The notes beneath the pieces were generated by a model. The model saw only the letters and a list, made by a program, of their open reading frames with translations. It was not told the origin of the DNA and did not search any database. Of a stretch of DNA of 64,000 nucleotides, positions 32,728 through 43,935 are shown one piece after another (the first letter of the stretch is position 1; each line of letters opens with the position of its first letter). Origin of the DNA: Cephalotus follicularis (lineage: Eukaryota > Streptophyta > Magnoliopsida > Oxalidales > Cephalotaceae); contig BDDD01001615.1 in the NCBI GenBank assembly GCA_001972305.1, positions 157,167 through 221,166 of the forward strand, written 5' to 3'. The position numbers were made by a program, and so were the translations under genes.

Positions 32728-33540
32728 CTAAACTATTTGTGGAGATAAAGCAACCGAAAGCTTATAATGAGCTGCAAGAGGCGTACTCACTGGCTTGACA
32801 TCTGTCATTCCAAAATGCCCAAGAACATTCTCTATATATTTCTTCTGAGATAAATATAACTTGCATGTACTGCGATCACGCCGAATTTCCATGCCAAGAA
32901 TCTTCTTCGTTGTCCCCAAATCTTTCATCTCAAACTCTGTGCTTAACTGTGCCTTTAGTTTGTTCACCTTGGATATATCTTTTGCTGCAATCAACATATC
33001 ATCAACATATATCAACAAATAAATAAAAGAGCCATCTGATAACTTATTGAAATAAACACAACTGTCATACTGACTCTTTCAATATCCAAGGCTAACCATA
33101 AATGAATCAAATCTCTTATACCACTGTCTAGGAGATTGCTTCAACCATATAAAGACCTTTTCAATAAGCACACATGGTCTTCTTTTCCTTCTATCTGAAA
33201 ACCCTTTGGTTGATGCATAAAAAATTGTTCTTGAAGTTTACCATGTAGAAAAGCTGTTTTCACATCAACCTACTCTAACTCTAAATTATACATGGCAACT
33301 AAAGCACATAAGACTCGAATATAGCTATCTTAACAATTGGAGAGAAAACATCATGAAAATTTGCTCCCTGTATTTGACTGTAGCCCTTTGCAACTAACCG
33401 TGTCTTATACCTTGCATCTTCCATACACGAAGTGCCTTCCTTTCTTTTAAAGACCCATTTACAGCCGACAATCTTCTTTCCTTTAGGCGGCTTCAAAAGA
33501 TCTCAAGTCTTATTTTTATGAATATATTATATTTCCTCAT
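32728..33540 (-). pseudogene. copia-3 reverse transcriptase, broken
   Basis: 33,299-33,496 gives the N-terminal KGKKIVGCKWVFKRK and LVAKGYSQ blocks; 33,019-33,298 continues with stops; 32,728-33,018 has the YVDD active-site box (MLIYVDDMLIAAKD) and the thumb LKAQLSTEFEMKDLG. All copia RT landmarks are in order. Broken by stops at about 33,018 and 33,298. Confidence 0.9.
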
Positions 33541-34362
33541 TCATTGCAACCAACCATTGAGCAGAATTTGACGAAAAAATAGCTTTTGAGTATGTCGAAG
33601 GTTCGATGCACTCAATTGTTTCTGCAACTGATAGAGCATAAGCAACAAATCTGCATAAGCATATCTCTGAGGTGGTTTTATAGCCCTCCTCAGTCTATCT
33701 CTTGCAATGACATGATCTTCTTGAACAACGGGATCATCTGAGACAACAACCTCTTCAGTGAAATCGGGCAACTGAACTGAACTAGGTTTTGTTTTCTGAA
33801 TAGGAGTAACTTCAAACTCCGTCTGACTAGAATCTCGATTTTCATCACAAGGAACAGGAGACTCATTGGGATGAAGAAAAGCAGATTCGTCAAAAGTAAC
33901 ATCTCTGCTAATAATAATTTTCTTCACATTAGCATTAGAACACCACAACCTGTAACCTTTAACACCAGATGCATACCCGAGAAAAATACATTTCCTTGCT
34001 CTAGGTTCAAGTTTGCCCTCATTAACATGCACATAAGTTGGACAACCAAAATTTCTCAAACCTTAATAATCTACTGGATGCCCTGACCAAACCTTCTCTG
34101 GGGTTTTACACTCAATGGGTGTGCAACGAGAACGATTCACCAAGAAACATGCTGTATTAATGGCTTATGCCCTAAACTTCTTGCCTAAACTAGCGTTTGA
34201 TAACATGCACCTAGTCTTCTCTAATAAGGTTATGTTCATGCGTTCTGCAACTCCTTTCTGCTGTGGTGTACTAACAACTGTGTGACGTCCCGCAATACCC
34301 TCATTCTTGCAGAACTCATTAAAATCACTACCACAAAATTCCAGGCCATTATCTGTCCTCAA
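33541..34362 (-). pseudogene. copia-3 integrase, second half
   Basis: 34,165-34,362 has the second catalytic Asp (RTDNGLEF) and the Glu (GVAERMN), so the D-D-E set can be completed with the first Asp at about 34,530. 33,541-34,059 is the C-terminal GCPTYVHVNEGKLEPRARKCIFLGYASGVKGYRLW region typical of copia integrase, then an acidic linker. A frame break at 34,060-34,164 separates the parts. Confidence 0.87.
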
Positions 34363-34403
34363 CCTCTTGATCTGTTTGCCAGTCTGTTTCTCAAATTAAA
34401 ATT

Positions 34404-35102
34404 TCACTGCTTAAAAGTTACAAAAACATCATTCTTGTGTTTCAAAAAATAGACCCAAACTTTTCTGAAAAAATCATCAATGAAGGTAAGCATATATCGA
34501 GCACCACCGCCTGTAGAGGAAACATTGGATGGACCCCAAAGATCGGAATGAATGAAATCAAGAGTACCCTTGGTCCTGTGAATAGCAGTATTGAAACTTA
34601 CTCTCTTCTGCTTCCCGTAAATGCAGTGTTCACAAAAATCCAATTTTTCTATACTGTAACCTCCCAAGAGACCTCTCTTACTCAAATTATTCATCCCCCT
34701 CTCACTCATGTGACCCAGTTGCATGTGCCATAATTTAGTATCATCTGAATCTGAAACGGATGAAGAAACTGCAACTGAGCCAATTACTATAGAACCTTGT
34801 AGCTTGTATAACCTGCAAACTATCAATCCCTTCATAAAGAGAATAACACCGCTGTTGATTTTCAAAACTCCGTCTCCACCAGAATACTTGTACCCTTTAG
34901 CATCAAGATAACCCAAAGAGATGAGATTTTTCTTCAAATCTGGAATGTGCCTGACTTCTGCCAAAGTTCTGACAATACCATCATGCATTTTAATTTTTAC
35001 TGTCCCCATCCCAACAATTTTGCAGGAAGCATTATCGTCCTTTAGAACTACTCCACCTGAAACTGGCTCATATGTGGTGAACCAGTCCTTATGTGGAGAC
35101 AT
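34404..35102 (-). pseudogene. copia-3 pre-integrase and integrase first half
   Basis: A 232-aa frame: first the end of protease, then the GAG-pre-integrase domain (LWHMQLGHMSERGMNNLSKRG), the zinc-binding HHCC set (H, H, CEHC), and the core start IHSDLWGP with the first catalytic Asp, followed by FIDDFFRKVWVYFLKHK. Ends where a stop interrupts before the second catalytic Asp. Confidence 0.9.
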
Positions 35103-35524
35103 GTAATAGGAACATCCTGAGTTGAGAACCCATTAATCTATATGGATATTTTTGTCATCAACAGCTAGGAGCAAATCGAAAACACTCTCAACCTCTGCAA
35201 TACTGGCTTCAGCGGATTTTTCTTTCCCTTTCTGGGACTTAGCATCATCTTCTGTTGTCTACCTATTTTTCAACTTGAAACAATCAGTCTTGACATGCCC
35301 TTTCTTCTTGCAATATTTACATATCAAATTCCTATGTCAAGAATTTGACCGTGACCTATTTTTATCATTATTGGAGCCCCTATCTGTAGGACGTCCTCTA
35401 GCAACCAAACCGACACTCTGATCATCCTTCCCATTTGACGTCAACTCACAATCAATTTTAACTTTACTTTGTAGGTTAGCTTTGACATCCTTAATGAAAA
35501 TAGTTTCTCTACCATAAATCATAG
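35103..35524 (-). pseudogene. copia-3 gag end with zinc knuckle and protease start
   Basis: Minus strand encodes CKYCKKKGHVKTDC (CX2CX4HX4C) at about 35,285-35,330 and, near 35,105-35,125, WVLNSGCS where copia proteases have D-S-G. The change of Asp to Asn removes the catalytic residue. The frame is cut at 35,524 by gypsy-1 (duplicated site would be CATAG). Confidence 0.85.
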
Positions 35525-35949
35525 TGTCACGCCCCAAACCGTGAGGAAACCCCCACGATCCGACACGTGATATACCATCCGTTCAATCCATTCATATCAT
35601 ATAAAACATACCCCAAAAAGTGCTATAAATTTAAAAATTAAATACCATAACCATGCGGAAGATAAACATCACTATACAAAGACAAGCCCATCCATATCCA
35701 TCACATCGATATATACACATCCTAAGCACTGCCACAAGCCGGCATGTCAAAAGCTGAAATACAAATGTCATTTATACATTTCCAACTAATATACATAAGG
35801 TAGAGATCGGGGACTGTGTTGCTGCTAGAAATCTTGTGCTGTCGTCCGTCCCGTCCATTCACTTCGGTTGCCTCACCTGTACCTGACCCATTACGAAAAT
35901 GGGTCAGCGACTAATGGTCGAGTAGGCAATACAATATACAATGCAATGG

Positions 35950-38544
35950 TGTAATAACCGCAAATTCGATTCGTGTACATTGTAATATTGATTAATAAAA
36001 TGTGCACTTACTTGAATTTAATGTCCAATTACTATAGGGTTGTGGTTGTAGTTTATTTGAACATGATGAGCCTAAAATAACCAAAACAGCCATCGACAGC
36101 CGACTGTCACAGGGGAACAGTCGACTGTCTGATTCGTGGTATGGCAGTCGACTGCCTGTTGAAGATAGTCAACTGGATCGGTACAGAACAGGTGTCTGTA
36201 CATGCCTGTGAGACTAAATCAAAGGGGCATTGCATGAGGGACAGGTGTTAGGCGAAGTCACCAGCTGCCAGAGCATGCAAAAAGGCATGCTTGCATGTCT
36301 TCTATCCCTCCTGCAACCTGCAGACAGAAGATGGGAAAGAGAGAAAGTAAATGTAAGCAAAATGCATGTGAGAGAGAGAGAAGGAAATAAGAGAAACTGA
36401 GTAAGGGAATCTGGCGAATACAAGGGTCCCTGAGCTTTATATCAGCTGTCCAGGAGCTGAATGTGTGTTAGAAAACACTATGAATCGAGGAGGAGAGTGG
36501 CTGGAAATTGATGGAGCTTGCATGTTGAAGGATTAGAGCTCAAAGAGGGAATTGAAGCTTTGAAGTTCTTGGTAAGTCCTCAATTCGAACTCACTGCTAA
36601 TGTGATGATAATGTAACTAGGAGGATGTTAAGATATCTTCTGTTAACATGGTTAAGGTTGGCAACTTCTAGATTTGAATTGGAATGGTAATGTAAGGAAG
36701 TAAGAAATATGGACATGAAGCTTAGAGAATTTTAACAACTCTAATTCGAATTGTAGTTGTTATTAGTTGTCATGTTATAAACTTACTGATTCCCTTAAGT
36801 ATACCTTCTGTCCACACGTTTAAGATCAAAGAATCTATAATTGAATGATATTTGACATAAGGTTCATAGAGATGTGGTAAAAAGAATAATTTATGAAGCT
36901 AATGAACTAGTGATTAACTACTGTTGAAGTGGTATTTGCCATAAGAAATTACTGAAGCTTACTGGTACTAATGCATGTGTCTGTAAACATGCATGCATAG
37001 ATTGATTCTGCTGGAACTGAAAGGATTGTTTGGTGAAAGAACTTTGGAAACTCAAAGAGAAAGATCAACCCCAATTGATCTTGGGATAAGCAATTGAGGT
37101 AGGGGTAATGACATGTTTATGGAAGATATTTTATGCATATCATGTATGTTTATTTTCTGTATGATTGCATGTGTTGAATTGGTTAGAAATTGAACATTGA
37201 AACACATAACCTGCTACTGCATGCACTTTATGGGCAGAAGCAGTCGACTGTTCTTCATGGCAGTCGACTACTCAATGCATCCAGTCGACTGTTAAGAGAA
37301 AATAGTCGACTGCTCAACCAAAACAGCCGACTGTTCTTGAGAACAGCCGACTGTCCTGGGTTAAATATTTCTATTATAGGTCATGTTTGGGCCAACTGAA
37401 TTGCTACTATTTCTGTTATTGCTTCTGTATATGCTACTGTTAATTAGTATATACTAATGATTGTTATAAACCCTATTGTTATATATTTCCAAAGATTGAA
37501 CAACTAAGTGCTATATGCACAAATTGAGGTTATCGACTATCATTTTTAAAATAAAAGATTATTGTTAAAAGATCTACTGATTTTCCTCCTATGAGAGGTA
37601 CCTACTGTTTTGTTTCCCAAACTGGAAACCACTACTGTATTGATATCGTTTTCCTCTTATGAGATGTACGATCACTGAATTGTTATATTTTTCTAAAGAA
37701 AACACTTTGATATTGCATATTATTTATATATGTAATATTATTATTGAATTGCATTGATTGAATTGCTTGTCTATGTTATTTTCCGTTTGTCGAGTGATGG
37801 CAGAGGTCACTGGCTATGGTGGGGATCCTAGATGCCAGGAGTTGGCTAGAGTATCACCCAAACTTATCTGCATTGCAGATCTTATTGTTAAACTGCCCGC
37901 TAAACGCCGGTAGTAAATGTTACCTTTTCTATCGTCCTCAGAGTGCAGGGTGATAGTTAGGTGGTGCACAGTTGGTGCTAGGAGTTAGCGACATGTGACA
38001 CCCAAACCACTGTATGAATTGAGTGTACCCTTGTGCGGTATTCTTGCATTTGTACTGTCTATGGCCACTTGGCATGATTGCTTATATATTGGCACATTTC
38101 AAAAGTTATTTTAAATATAAACTGTCATACATGTTGCATTCATATATTCCTTAGCATGCATTATCTTCCTACTTAGCCAAGTGAGGACAACGGCTAACCC
38201 CTACAATTTCAGATTAAGCAAGGACATTGGAGATTGCTGCTGAAGCTTGGAGAGCTTCTATTTTTTTCGATTTAAGGTTGTTATTTTATGATGTTGTACT
38301 GTATTTGAAATGAACGGTTCATACCCCATGTTACTGTTGTACTTCCTTATGTGTAAGGGTAATTTTGGATTGTACCTGCACGTAGTATGGGCTGCGTGCG
38401 GATGACTTGTATTTATATTCCGACTTACTGAATGCTTCCGCATATTGTTTTATGAACTGCTAAATGGAATGCTGGAATATTATGTTTAATTATGATATCA
38501 CCATATATGCTTGTCTAATGTATTTGGAATAACGGGGTGTGACA
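35950..38544 (+). mobile_element. S5: solo LTR (2,595 bp) nested in gypsy-1 3' LTR
   Basis: Starts TGTAATAACCG and ends GGGGTGTGACA, with a perfect 5-bp duplication AATGG (35,945-35,949 and 38,545-38,549). The uninterrupted site is visible in the 5' LTR at 46,102. Contains two CAGTCGACTG arrays. No interior, no supported gene. Confidence 0.93.
36097..37353. repeat. two CAGTCGACTG palindrome arrays in S5
   Basis: Array 1: 36,097, 36,118, 36,145, 36,166 (steps 21, 27, 21). Array 2: 37,241, 37,261, 37,282, 37,303, 37,324, 37,344 (steps 20, 21, 21, 21, 20). Forms are CAGTCGACTG, CAGCCGACTG and TAGTCGACTG, the same decamer and spacing as at 16,493-17,135. Confidence 0.92.
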
Positions 38545-39589
38545 AATGGTATGCAACATATATACAAATATATATGCATGGCATGTCATATGCATGAATG
38601 CCAATTGTGGACAGCTCTAGTACGCCAACCATCCCTAAGCAGTGGTGTACTTCGCCAGTCCTAGTATCACATCAAAGGCCATAGGCCTGCAGACACTCTG
38701 TAAACAATCCATAACCATACCGTGGGAACAATCAATCCGTAGGGTCAAGTACTTCTCTTCCTCTCCGGCCCGAGATAGTACCTCCACTGTCCATGCACCA
38801 TCCGTGCCATATCCAAGTGGAGCATAGGATAACACCGGCCATATAACCGTACTGTAATGTTTATACCCAAAGGTACCAGCCCGTAATACTAGTCCCGAAG
38901 GTACTAGCCCGTAGGGGGATCTGTACGATTTATCCATAAAAAGACTAATACGATCTACCCCATATCCGTTTCATAGAGCTCCACAATGCGGTGATGCCCG
39001 TGGGTCACCCCAAAAGGGAGGAATCTGTATCCGTGCCACTCTACAATGCGGTGATGCCCGAAGGTCATCTAGCAAAGGAGGAATCCATATAATATGTGGC
39101 CTACATCCATAATACTTCATGATAGAAATAAAAGTTATGAATGGGTTATCTCGTAAGTCTCAATCATAACAATCATAGTTGTACCGTAACCGTATTTCTG
39201 TGTAAAGGATAGGGACCATCCATAAAGGACCACATAGGATCCATCCATCAAAACAATTAAAAACCATTTCCGTAACCCTTTCCATAAACATTTCCTTGGT
39301 CCCTATCAGAATTTGAAAACAATGGAGAAGAAGTCTGACTAGGATATTCGCGTCCAGATGTCTCAATTGAGCTATCCTAACCATTCTTAAAAACCATTTG
39401 TATAAAACCCTATTTTTATGAAACTTTCTTTAAAGATTGATTTGAAGATTAATCCATAGTTTAAAATTGTTAAAATAGGATTTGTATGGGCTACAAGGCC
39501 TTAGGGATGCTTTCCATGGAATCCATTTGAAGAGAAAATCATTTGGGTTGAAAATAGTAAAGTTTGGCTTAAAGAAACAGGGGCGTTAG

Positions 39590-39903
39590 GCGTTGACGCG
39601 TACAGGTTAGGTGTCGATGCTAAACCTCTAGGCGTCGACGCTTTCTTCTAGGCGTCAACGAATAAGGAATTATGCCTCAGGCGTCGACACATACGCTAAG
39701 CGTCAACTACTCATAACACATAAGGCATCGACGCTTTACCCCAAGGCGTCGACACTGATGTCTATTTTCCCTTATAGCTTTAACGTGTTGCACGGTATAG
39801 CGCACAAATGCACAAGGCACATAGGAGTCGACGGTTAGGCCGAAAGCGTCGACGCTCTAGGCCCTGAAGAACACGTCAACGTGTACCAAGAACACGTTGA
39901 CGC
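39590..39903. repeat. GCGTCGACGC palindrome array, gypsy-1 3' LTR
   Basis: Starts 39,590, 39,611, 39,632, 39,652, 39,681, 39,700, 39,725, 39,746, 39,777, 39,825, 39,846, 39,873, 39,894; six steps are 20-21 bp. Forms include GCGTCGACGC, GCGTTGACGC, GCGTCAACG and GTGTCGATGC. Lies about 0.5-0.8 kb downstream of the LTR TATA box, so it would be transcribed. Confidence 0.88.
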
Positions 39904-40416
39904 CCTGGGCCACTATCAACACTGTAAAAATGTCCAAAAATCCATTTAAACTGTTTTTAATTCGATTCAAAGGAAGCCATAAGCTCCAAACATCAATTAA
40001 AACTTAAAAAAAACTTTTAAACCATTTAAATCCATTCCCATAACCCTTAGATCGAGAGAAAATGGAAATTGGGTAAAAAGCCCAAACTCTCCTATTTCAA
40101 TCAAATCTCTGTTTCAATCCATTTTAAACCGTAATAAATACCCTAGTCCATCCATCTAGCATGTATACAGCTACCTATAACCATAAAACCGTACAAATCC
40201 CTCACAATGTGGAGATCAGAGCATAAGTAGAACCTACCTCAAATTGGCTAAGAAAGGAGAATATGTTGCTTGGATCTTCGTTCTGCTTTTCCCTTCAAGT
40301 TCTATATGCTGCCACGATTCCATCCTTCCTTGCTTGATTTCGCCACTTCTCTCTCTAACTGACACACTCTCTAGAATAGGAAATGAGAAGTGAATTGATA
40401 ATGGAACTGAACCTCC

Positions 40417-40424
40417 TATATATA
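40417..40424 (-). promoter_or_regulatory. TATA box of gypsy-1 LTR
   Basis: TATATATA inside the palindrome CCTATATATAGG, followed in element sense by a GAGAGTGTGTCAGTTAGAGAG leader. Confidence 0.5.
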
Positions 40425-40627
40425 GGAATATGTTTCTTAAGGCGAAAATCTCACACACAACGATAAGGTTCTACTGAACCTCCACTACCCATAAAGAGGC
40501 ATAAAAGTGGAAATTAGTATATATCATATACAATCCATGCCATCTATTAGTACAATATTGTACAATACCATATAAATACAAGCAAAATACATGCCAACCC
40601 GTACACGTAAACTATCTGGGGCTTACA

Positions 40628-40642
40628 TCCTCCCCTCCTTAG
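40628..40642 (-). other. gypsy-1 polypurine tract
   Basis: Minus strand AAGGAGGGGAGGA directly before the 3' LTR start TGTAAGCCCC. Confidence 0.85.
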
Positions 40643-40679
40643 AGAAATCTTGTCCCGAGTTTTCCTAAGATCAAAACAA

Positions 40680-41189
40680 ATGAGGATACAAAGCTCTCAT
40701 GCCATCCTCATGCTCTCATGTTGCTTCCTGAAGCCCATGATACTGCCATAAAACCTTAACCAAAGCAATCTCCTTCTTCCATAGCAGTTTGACTCGACGG
40801 TCAAGAATCTGAACAGGCACCTCCTCAAAACTCATATTCGTCCTCAGATCCAAAGGTTCATACTGCAATACATGTGAAGGATCTGGGTGATACCTCCTCA
40901 GCATCGACACATGGAACACATTGTGCACCTCTGATAGGCTGGGAGGTAAGGCAAGTCTGTAAGCGACTGCACCAACCCTCTCAAGGATCTCAAAAGGTCA
41001 TATAAACCGTGGGGTCAACTTGCCTTTCTTGCCGAATCTCATAATTCCTTTAGTCGGAGAGACTTTAAAGAAAACATGATCACCCACCGAGAACTCTAGA
41101 TCCCATCGACGATGATCGGCATAACTTTTCTGTCAACTCTGAGCCGTTAGAAGCCTTTCCCTGATAACCTTGGCCTTCTATGTCGTTTC
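40680..41189 (-). pseudogene. gypsy-1 integrase C-terminus and chromodomain-like tail
   Basis: Frame 40,716-40,928 has [18 protein letters not shown], the conserved end of gypsy integrases, then [11 protein letters not shown] and [14 protein letters not shown], the chromodomain-like tail of Tekay-type chromoviruses, which is thought to guide integration to heterochromatin. The next expected Trp codon is TGA. Upstream 40,930-41,186 carries the GPFEIL-type linker with stops. Confidence 0.85.
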
Positions 41190-41930
41190 TTAAACCATCT
41201 TTGGCCTAAGGAGACTCTGTTCGTCTACCTCAAACCAACAGACTGGAGTTCTGCATTTCCGTCCATAAAGGGCCTCAAACTGTGTCATACCGATGCTAGC
41301 ATGGAAGTTGTTATTATAAGAGAACTCCACCAAAGGCAGATGTTGATCCCAACTGCCACCCAAATCCATAACACATGCCGGAAGCCTATCCTCCAGAGTC
41401 TGGATCGTCCTCTCAGACTGGACATCTGTTTGAGGGTGAAAAGTCATGCTAAAACTCAGCTGAGTACCAAAAGCTGTCTGCAGTCTCTTCCAAAATCGGG
41501 AAGTGAACCGCGAGTCTCTGTCAGAAACAACGCTGACTGGTACACCGTGGAGTCTCACAATCTCCTCAACATATGGAGATGCTAACCGCTCCAGAGAATA
41601 AGTTGTCTTGATCGCTAGAAAATGGGTAGACTTTGTGAAGCGATCAACGGTAACCCATATAGCATCATGGTTAGATCTCATCCGTGGCAACCCTGATACA
41701 AAATCTATCGTGATATTCTCCCATTTCCATTGTGCCACCGGTAACGGCTGAAGCAATCCGGCTGGTCTCTGGTGTTCTGCCTTGACTTGCTGACATACCA
41801 AGCATGCAGACATATACTTCGCAATCTCCCTCTTCATGCTGTTCCACCAATAGATGAGCTTCAAGTCTCGATTCATCTTAGTGCTCCCTGGATGCATTGA
41901 GAAACTGGAGTGATGAGCTTGAGACAACAA
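41190..41930 (-). pseudogene. gypsy-1 integrase core, intact catalytic set
   Basis: A 246-aa open frame. Zinc-binding H6/H13 and C43/C46; catalytic Asp76 (TIDFVSG), Asp137 (SDRDSRF) and Glu173 (QSERTIQ), the last two 35 residues apart as in D-D-35-E integrases. It would join element cDNA to nuclear DNA. The start is not its own; the protein is part of a longer polyprotein interrupted at both ends. Confidence 0.92.
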
Positions 41931-42793
41931 TTCATCCTTCAGTTCCTAACTGTCAGAAACACAAACCCTGCCCTGAAATCTGATCAAACCATCACCATGC
42001 ACTGAGAACTCGGGCTTTAACCTACCTTGACCATCCAAAGCAGCCTTAAGCCAATCTCCATCCATCCATTGAGCCTCTCTAATCCTGTCCATCAACTGTG
42101 GCCGTGCCTAAATATGGGAGACTGACAAGCAAGCTAATCGGCAACTCAAGGCGTCCTCCACCACATTAGCCTTGCCTGGATGGTACTATATCTCACAGTT
42201 ATAATCATTGAGCAGCTCCATCCACCTCATCTGCCTCATATTCAACTTTTCTGAGAGAAAAGATGTTTCAAGATCTTGTGATACGTGAAAACATCAAACT
42301 TTGTGCCGTACAAATAATGTCTCCATTTGCGTAGCGCAAAGATTATCGCTGCTAGCTCTAGATCATGCGTGGGGTAATTCTCCTCACGAGGCTTCAATTT
42401 TCTTAAGGCATAAGCAATTACCTTTCCATACTGTATCAAAACACAACCCAAATCATTCCCAGACGCATCACTGTATACTATGAAACCTTTATTACCCTCT
42501 GGTAAGGCCAAGATCGGTGCAGAAATCAAGCAATGCTTCAATTCCTGGAAGCTCTGCTCACAGTTGTCATCCTAAACAAACGTTGTCTTCTTCTGTGTCA
42601 ACCTTGTCAATGGTATGACAATCCGTGAGAATCCTTCGACAAAGCAGTGGTAATAACTCGCTAAGACTATGAAACTACGGATTTCAGACACGTTTGTTGG
42701 TCGTTTCCAGTCTTTAACTGCTTCCATCTTTGTTGGATCCAACGACAAACCAGCACTGGAAATAACATGACCTAGAAAAGCCACCTCTGACAA
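41931..42793 (-). pseudogene. gypsy-1 reverse transcriptase thumb and RNase H, broken
   Basis: 42,572-42,793: FLGHVISSAGLSLDPTK and the connection. 42,242-42,541: RNase H with VYSDAS and HDLELAA, but the third acidic site reads FTYHK where FTDHK is usual, so an active-site Asp is lost. 41,931-42,241 is the end of RNase H and the linker with stops. Stops at 42,571 and 42,793 fall at expected Trp codons. Confidence 0.88.
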
Positions 42794-43262
42794 CTAGAAT
42801 TCACATTTGTCAAACTTGACATACATCCGATGCTCTCTTAAGGTCTGCAATGCCAAGCATAAATGTTTCCCATGGTCCTCCATAGACTTGGAGTACACTA
42901 AGATTTCATCAATAAAGGCCATAACGAATTGGTCCAGATATGGACTAAACACCTGGTTCATTAGGCTCATAAATGCAGTAGGGGCATTGGTCACCCCAAA
43001 TGGCATCACCACAAACTTGTAATGTCCATACCGTGACCTAAAAGCCATCTTCGGAATGTCTCATGTTCTAACTCTGAGCTGATGATACCATGTCCTCAAG
43101 TCCAACTTGGAGAACACTAACGGTTCTTTCAACTGGTCGAACAATTCATCAATGTTCGGCAGTGGATACTTATTCTTGATAGTAGCCTTATTAAGCTGCC
43201 GATAATCAACACACATTCTCGAACAACCATCCTTCTTCTTAACAAATAGAACAGGCGCTCCC
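42794..43262 (-). pseudogene. gypsy-1 reverse transcriptase, active site altered
   Basis: Motifs in order: [33 protein letters not shown], then FIDEILVYS where gypsy enzymes have FIDDILVYS. The second Asp of the polymerase box is Glu. A Trp codon before GAPVLF is TAG (about 43,263). Confidence 0.9.
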
Positions 43263-43935
43263 TACCGGGTAACACTTGGCCTGATGAAACCCTTATCGAG
43301 TAACTCTTGCAATTGTAATTTCAATTCCTTCAATTCAAGAGGAGACATACGATAAGGAGCTCTCGATATAGGTGTCGTCCGTGGCAGGAGGTCTATAACA
43401 AACTTCACGTCTCTCTCAGGAGGTAAGGATGTCAACTCCTCCGGGAACACATCCTGGTACTCACAGACAACTAGAATATCCTCCAACTTCAGAATCCATT
43501 TCCTGCCATCGGTCACATATGCCAGGTATCCACTGCAACCCTGTTTCAAAAGCCTGTCAGCATGTATAGCGGAAATTGTCTGAATTGACTGGTACTCTAA
43601 GGTTCCAATAAGCTGGAACTGAGACTGTCCTGACATACTGAAGGTCACAACCTTCCCTTTACAATCCATATGGGCATAATGTGCCAATAACCAATCCATC
43701 CCAAGGATCACATCCAGCTCGCCCATCGGTAACACAATCAGATATGCTAGCAAAACAGGCCGGCGATCTCTATGACGCAAGACTTGCATACCCATTCTGA
43801 AACAACAGACTCCCCCACTGGGGTACTGACCTCCATCACAAAAGGCAAAGGCTCGGGCTCCACACTAACATGGCATATAAAATGTGATGCAATGTATGAA
43901 TGGGATGAGCCCAGATCTATGAGAGTCCGTGCCAT
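43263..43935 (-). pseudogene. gypsy-1 aspartic protease and linker to RT
   Basis: 43,747-43,935 begins ARTLIDLGSSHSYIASHF: the catalytic triplet reads Asp-Leu-Gly instead of Asp-Ser/Thr-Gly. 43,262-43,795 carries DVILGMDWLLAHYA and DVFPEELTSLPPER, the landmarks between protease and RT in chromoviruses, and RAPYRMSPLELKELK. One frame change joins the two. Confidence 0.9.

Larger units (their letters stand above)
28140..35524 (-). mobile_element. copia-3: Ty1/copia retrotransposon, 5' part displaced off-window
   Basis: Minus-strand order: gag end with zinc knuckle, protease, integrase, reverse transcriptase, RNase H, polypurine stretch (about 31,942-31,957), then a 3' LTR carrying solo LTR S4. 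Gypsy-1 inserted into gag at 35,525, so the gag start and the 5' LTR lie beyond the right edge, outside the later insertions. Confidence 0.85.
35525..40627 (-). repeat. gypsy-1 3' LTR (about 2.5 kb without S5)
   Basis: Ends TGTAAGCCCC at 40,627 and GGGGCGTGACA at 35,525. Matches the 5' LTR (45,682-47,639) over its outer 2 kb. Interrupted by solo LTR S5 with duplicated site AATGG. Holds the GCGTCGACGC array at 39,590-39,903 and a TATA box at 40,417-40,424. Confidence 0.9.

Noticed and set aside
41301-41585. 94-codon plus-strand frame
   Set aside because: Antisense of the gypsy-1 integrase core, which has an intact catalytic set on the minus strand.
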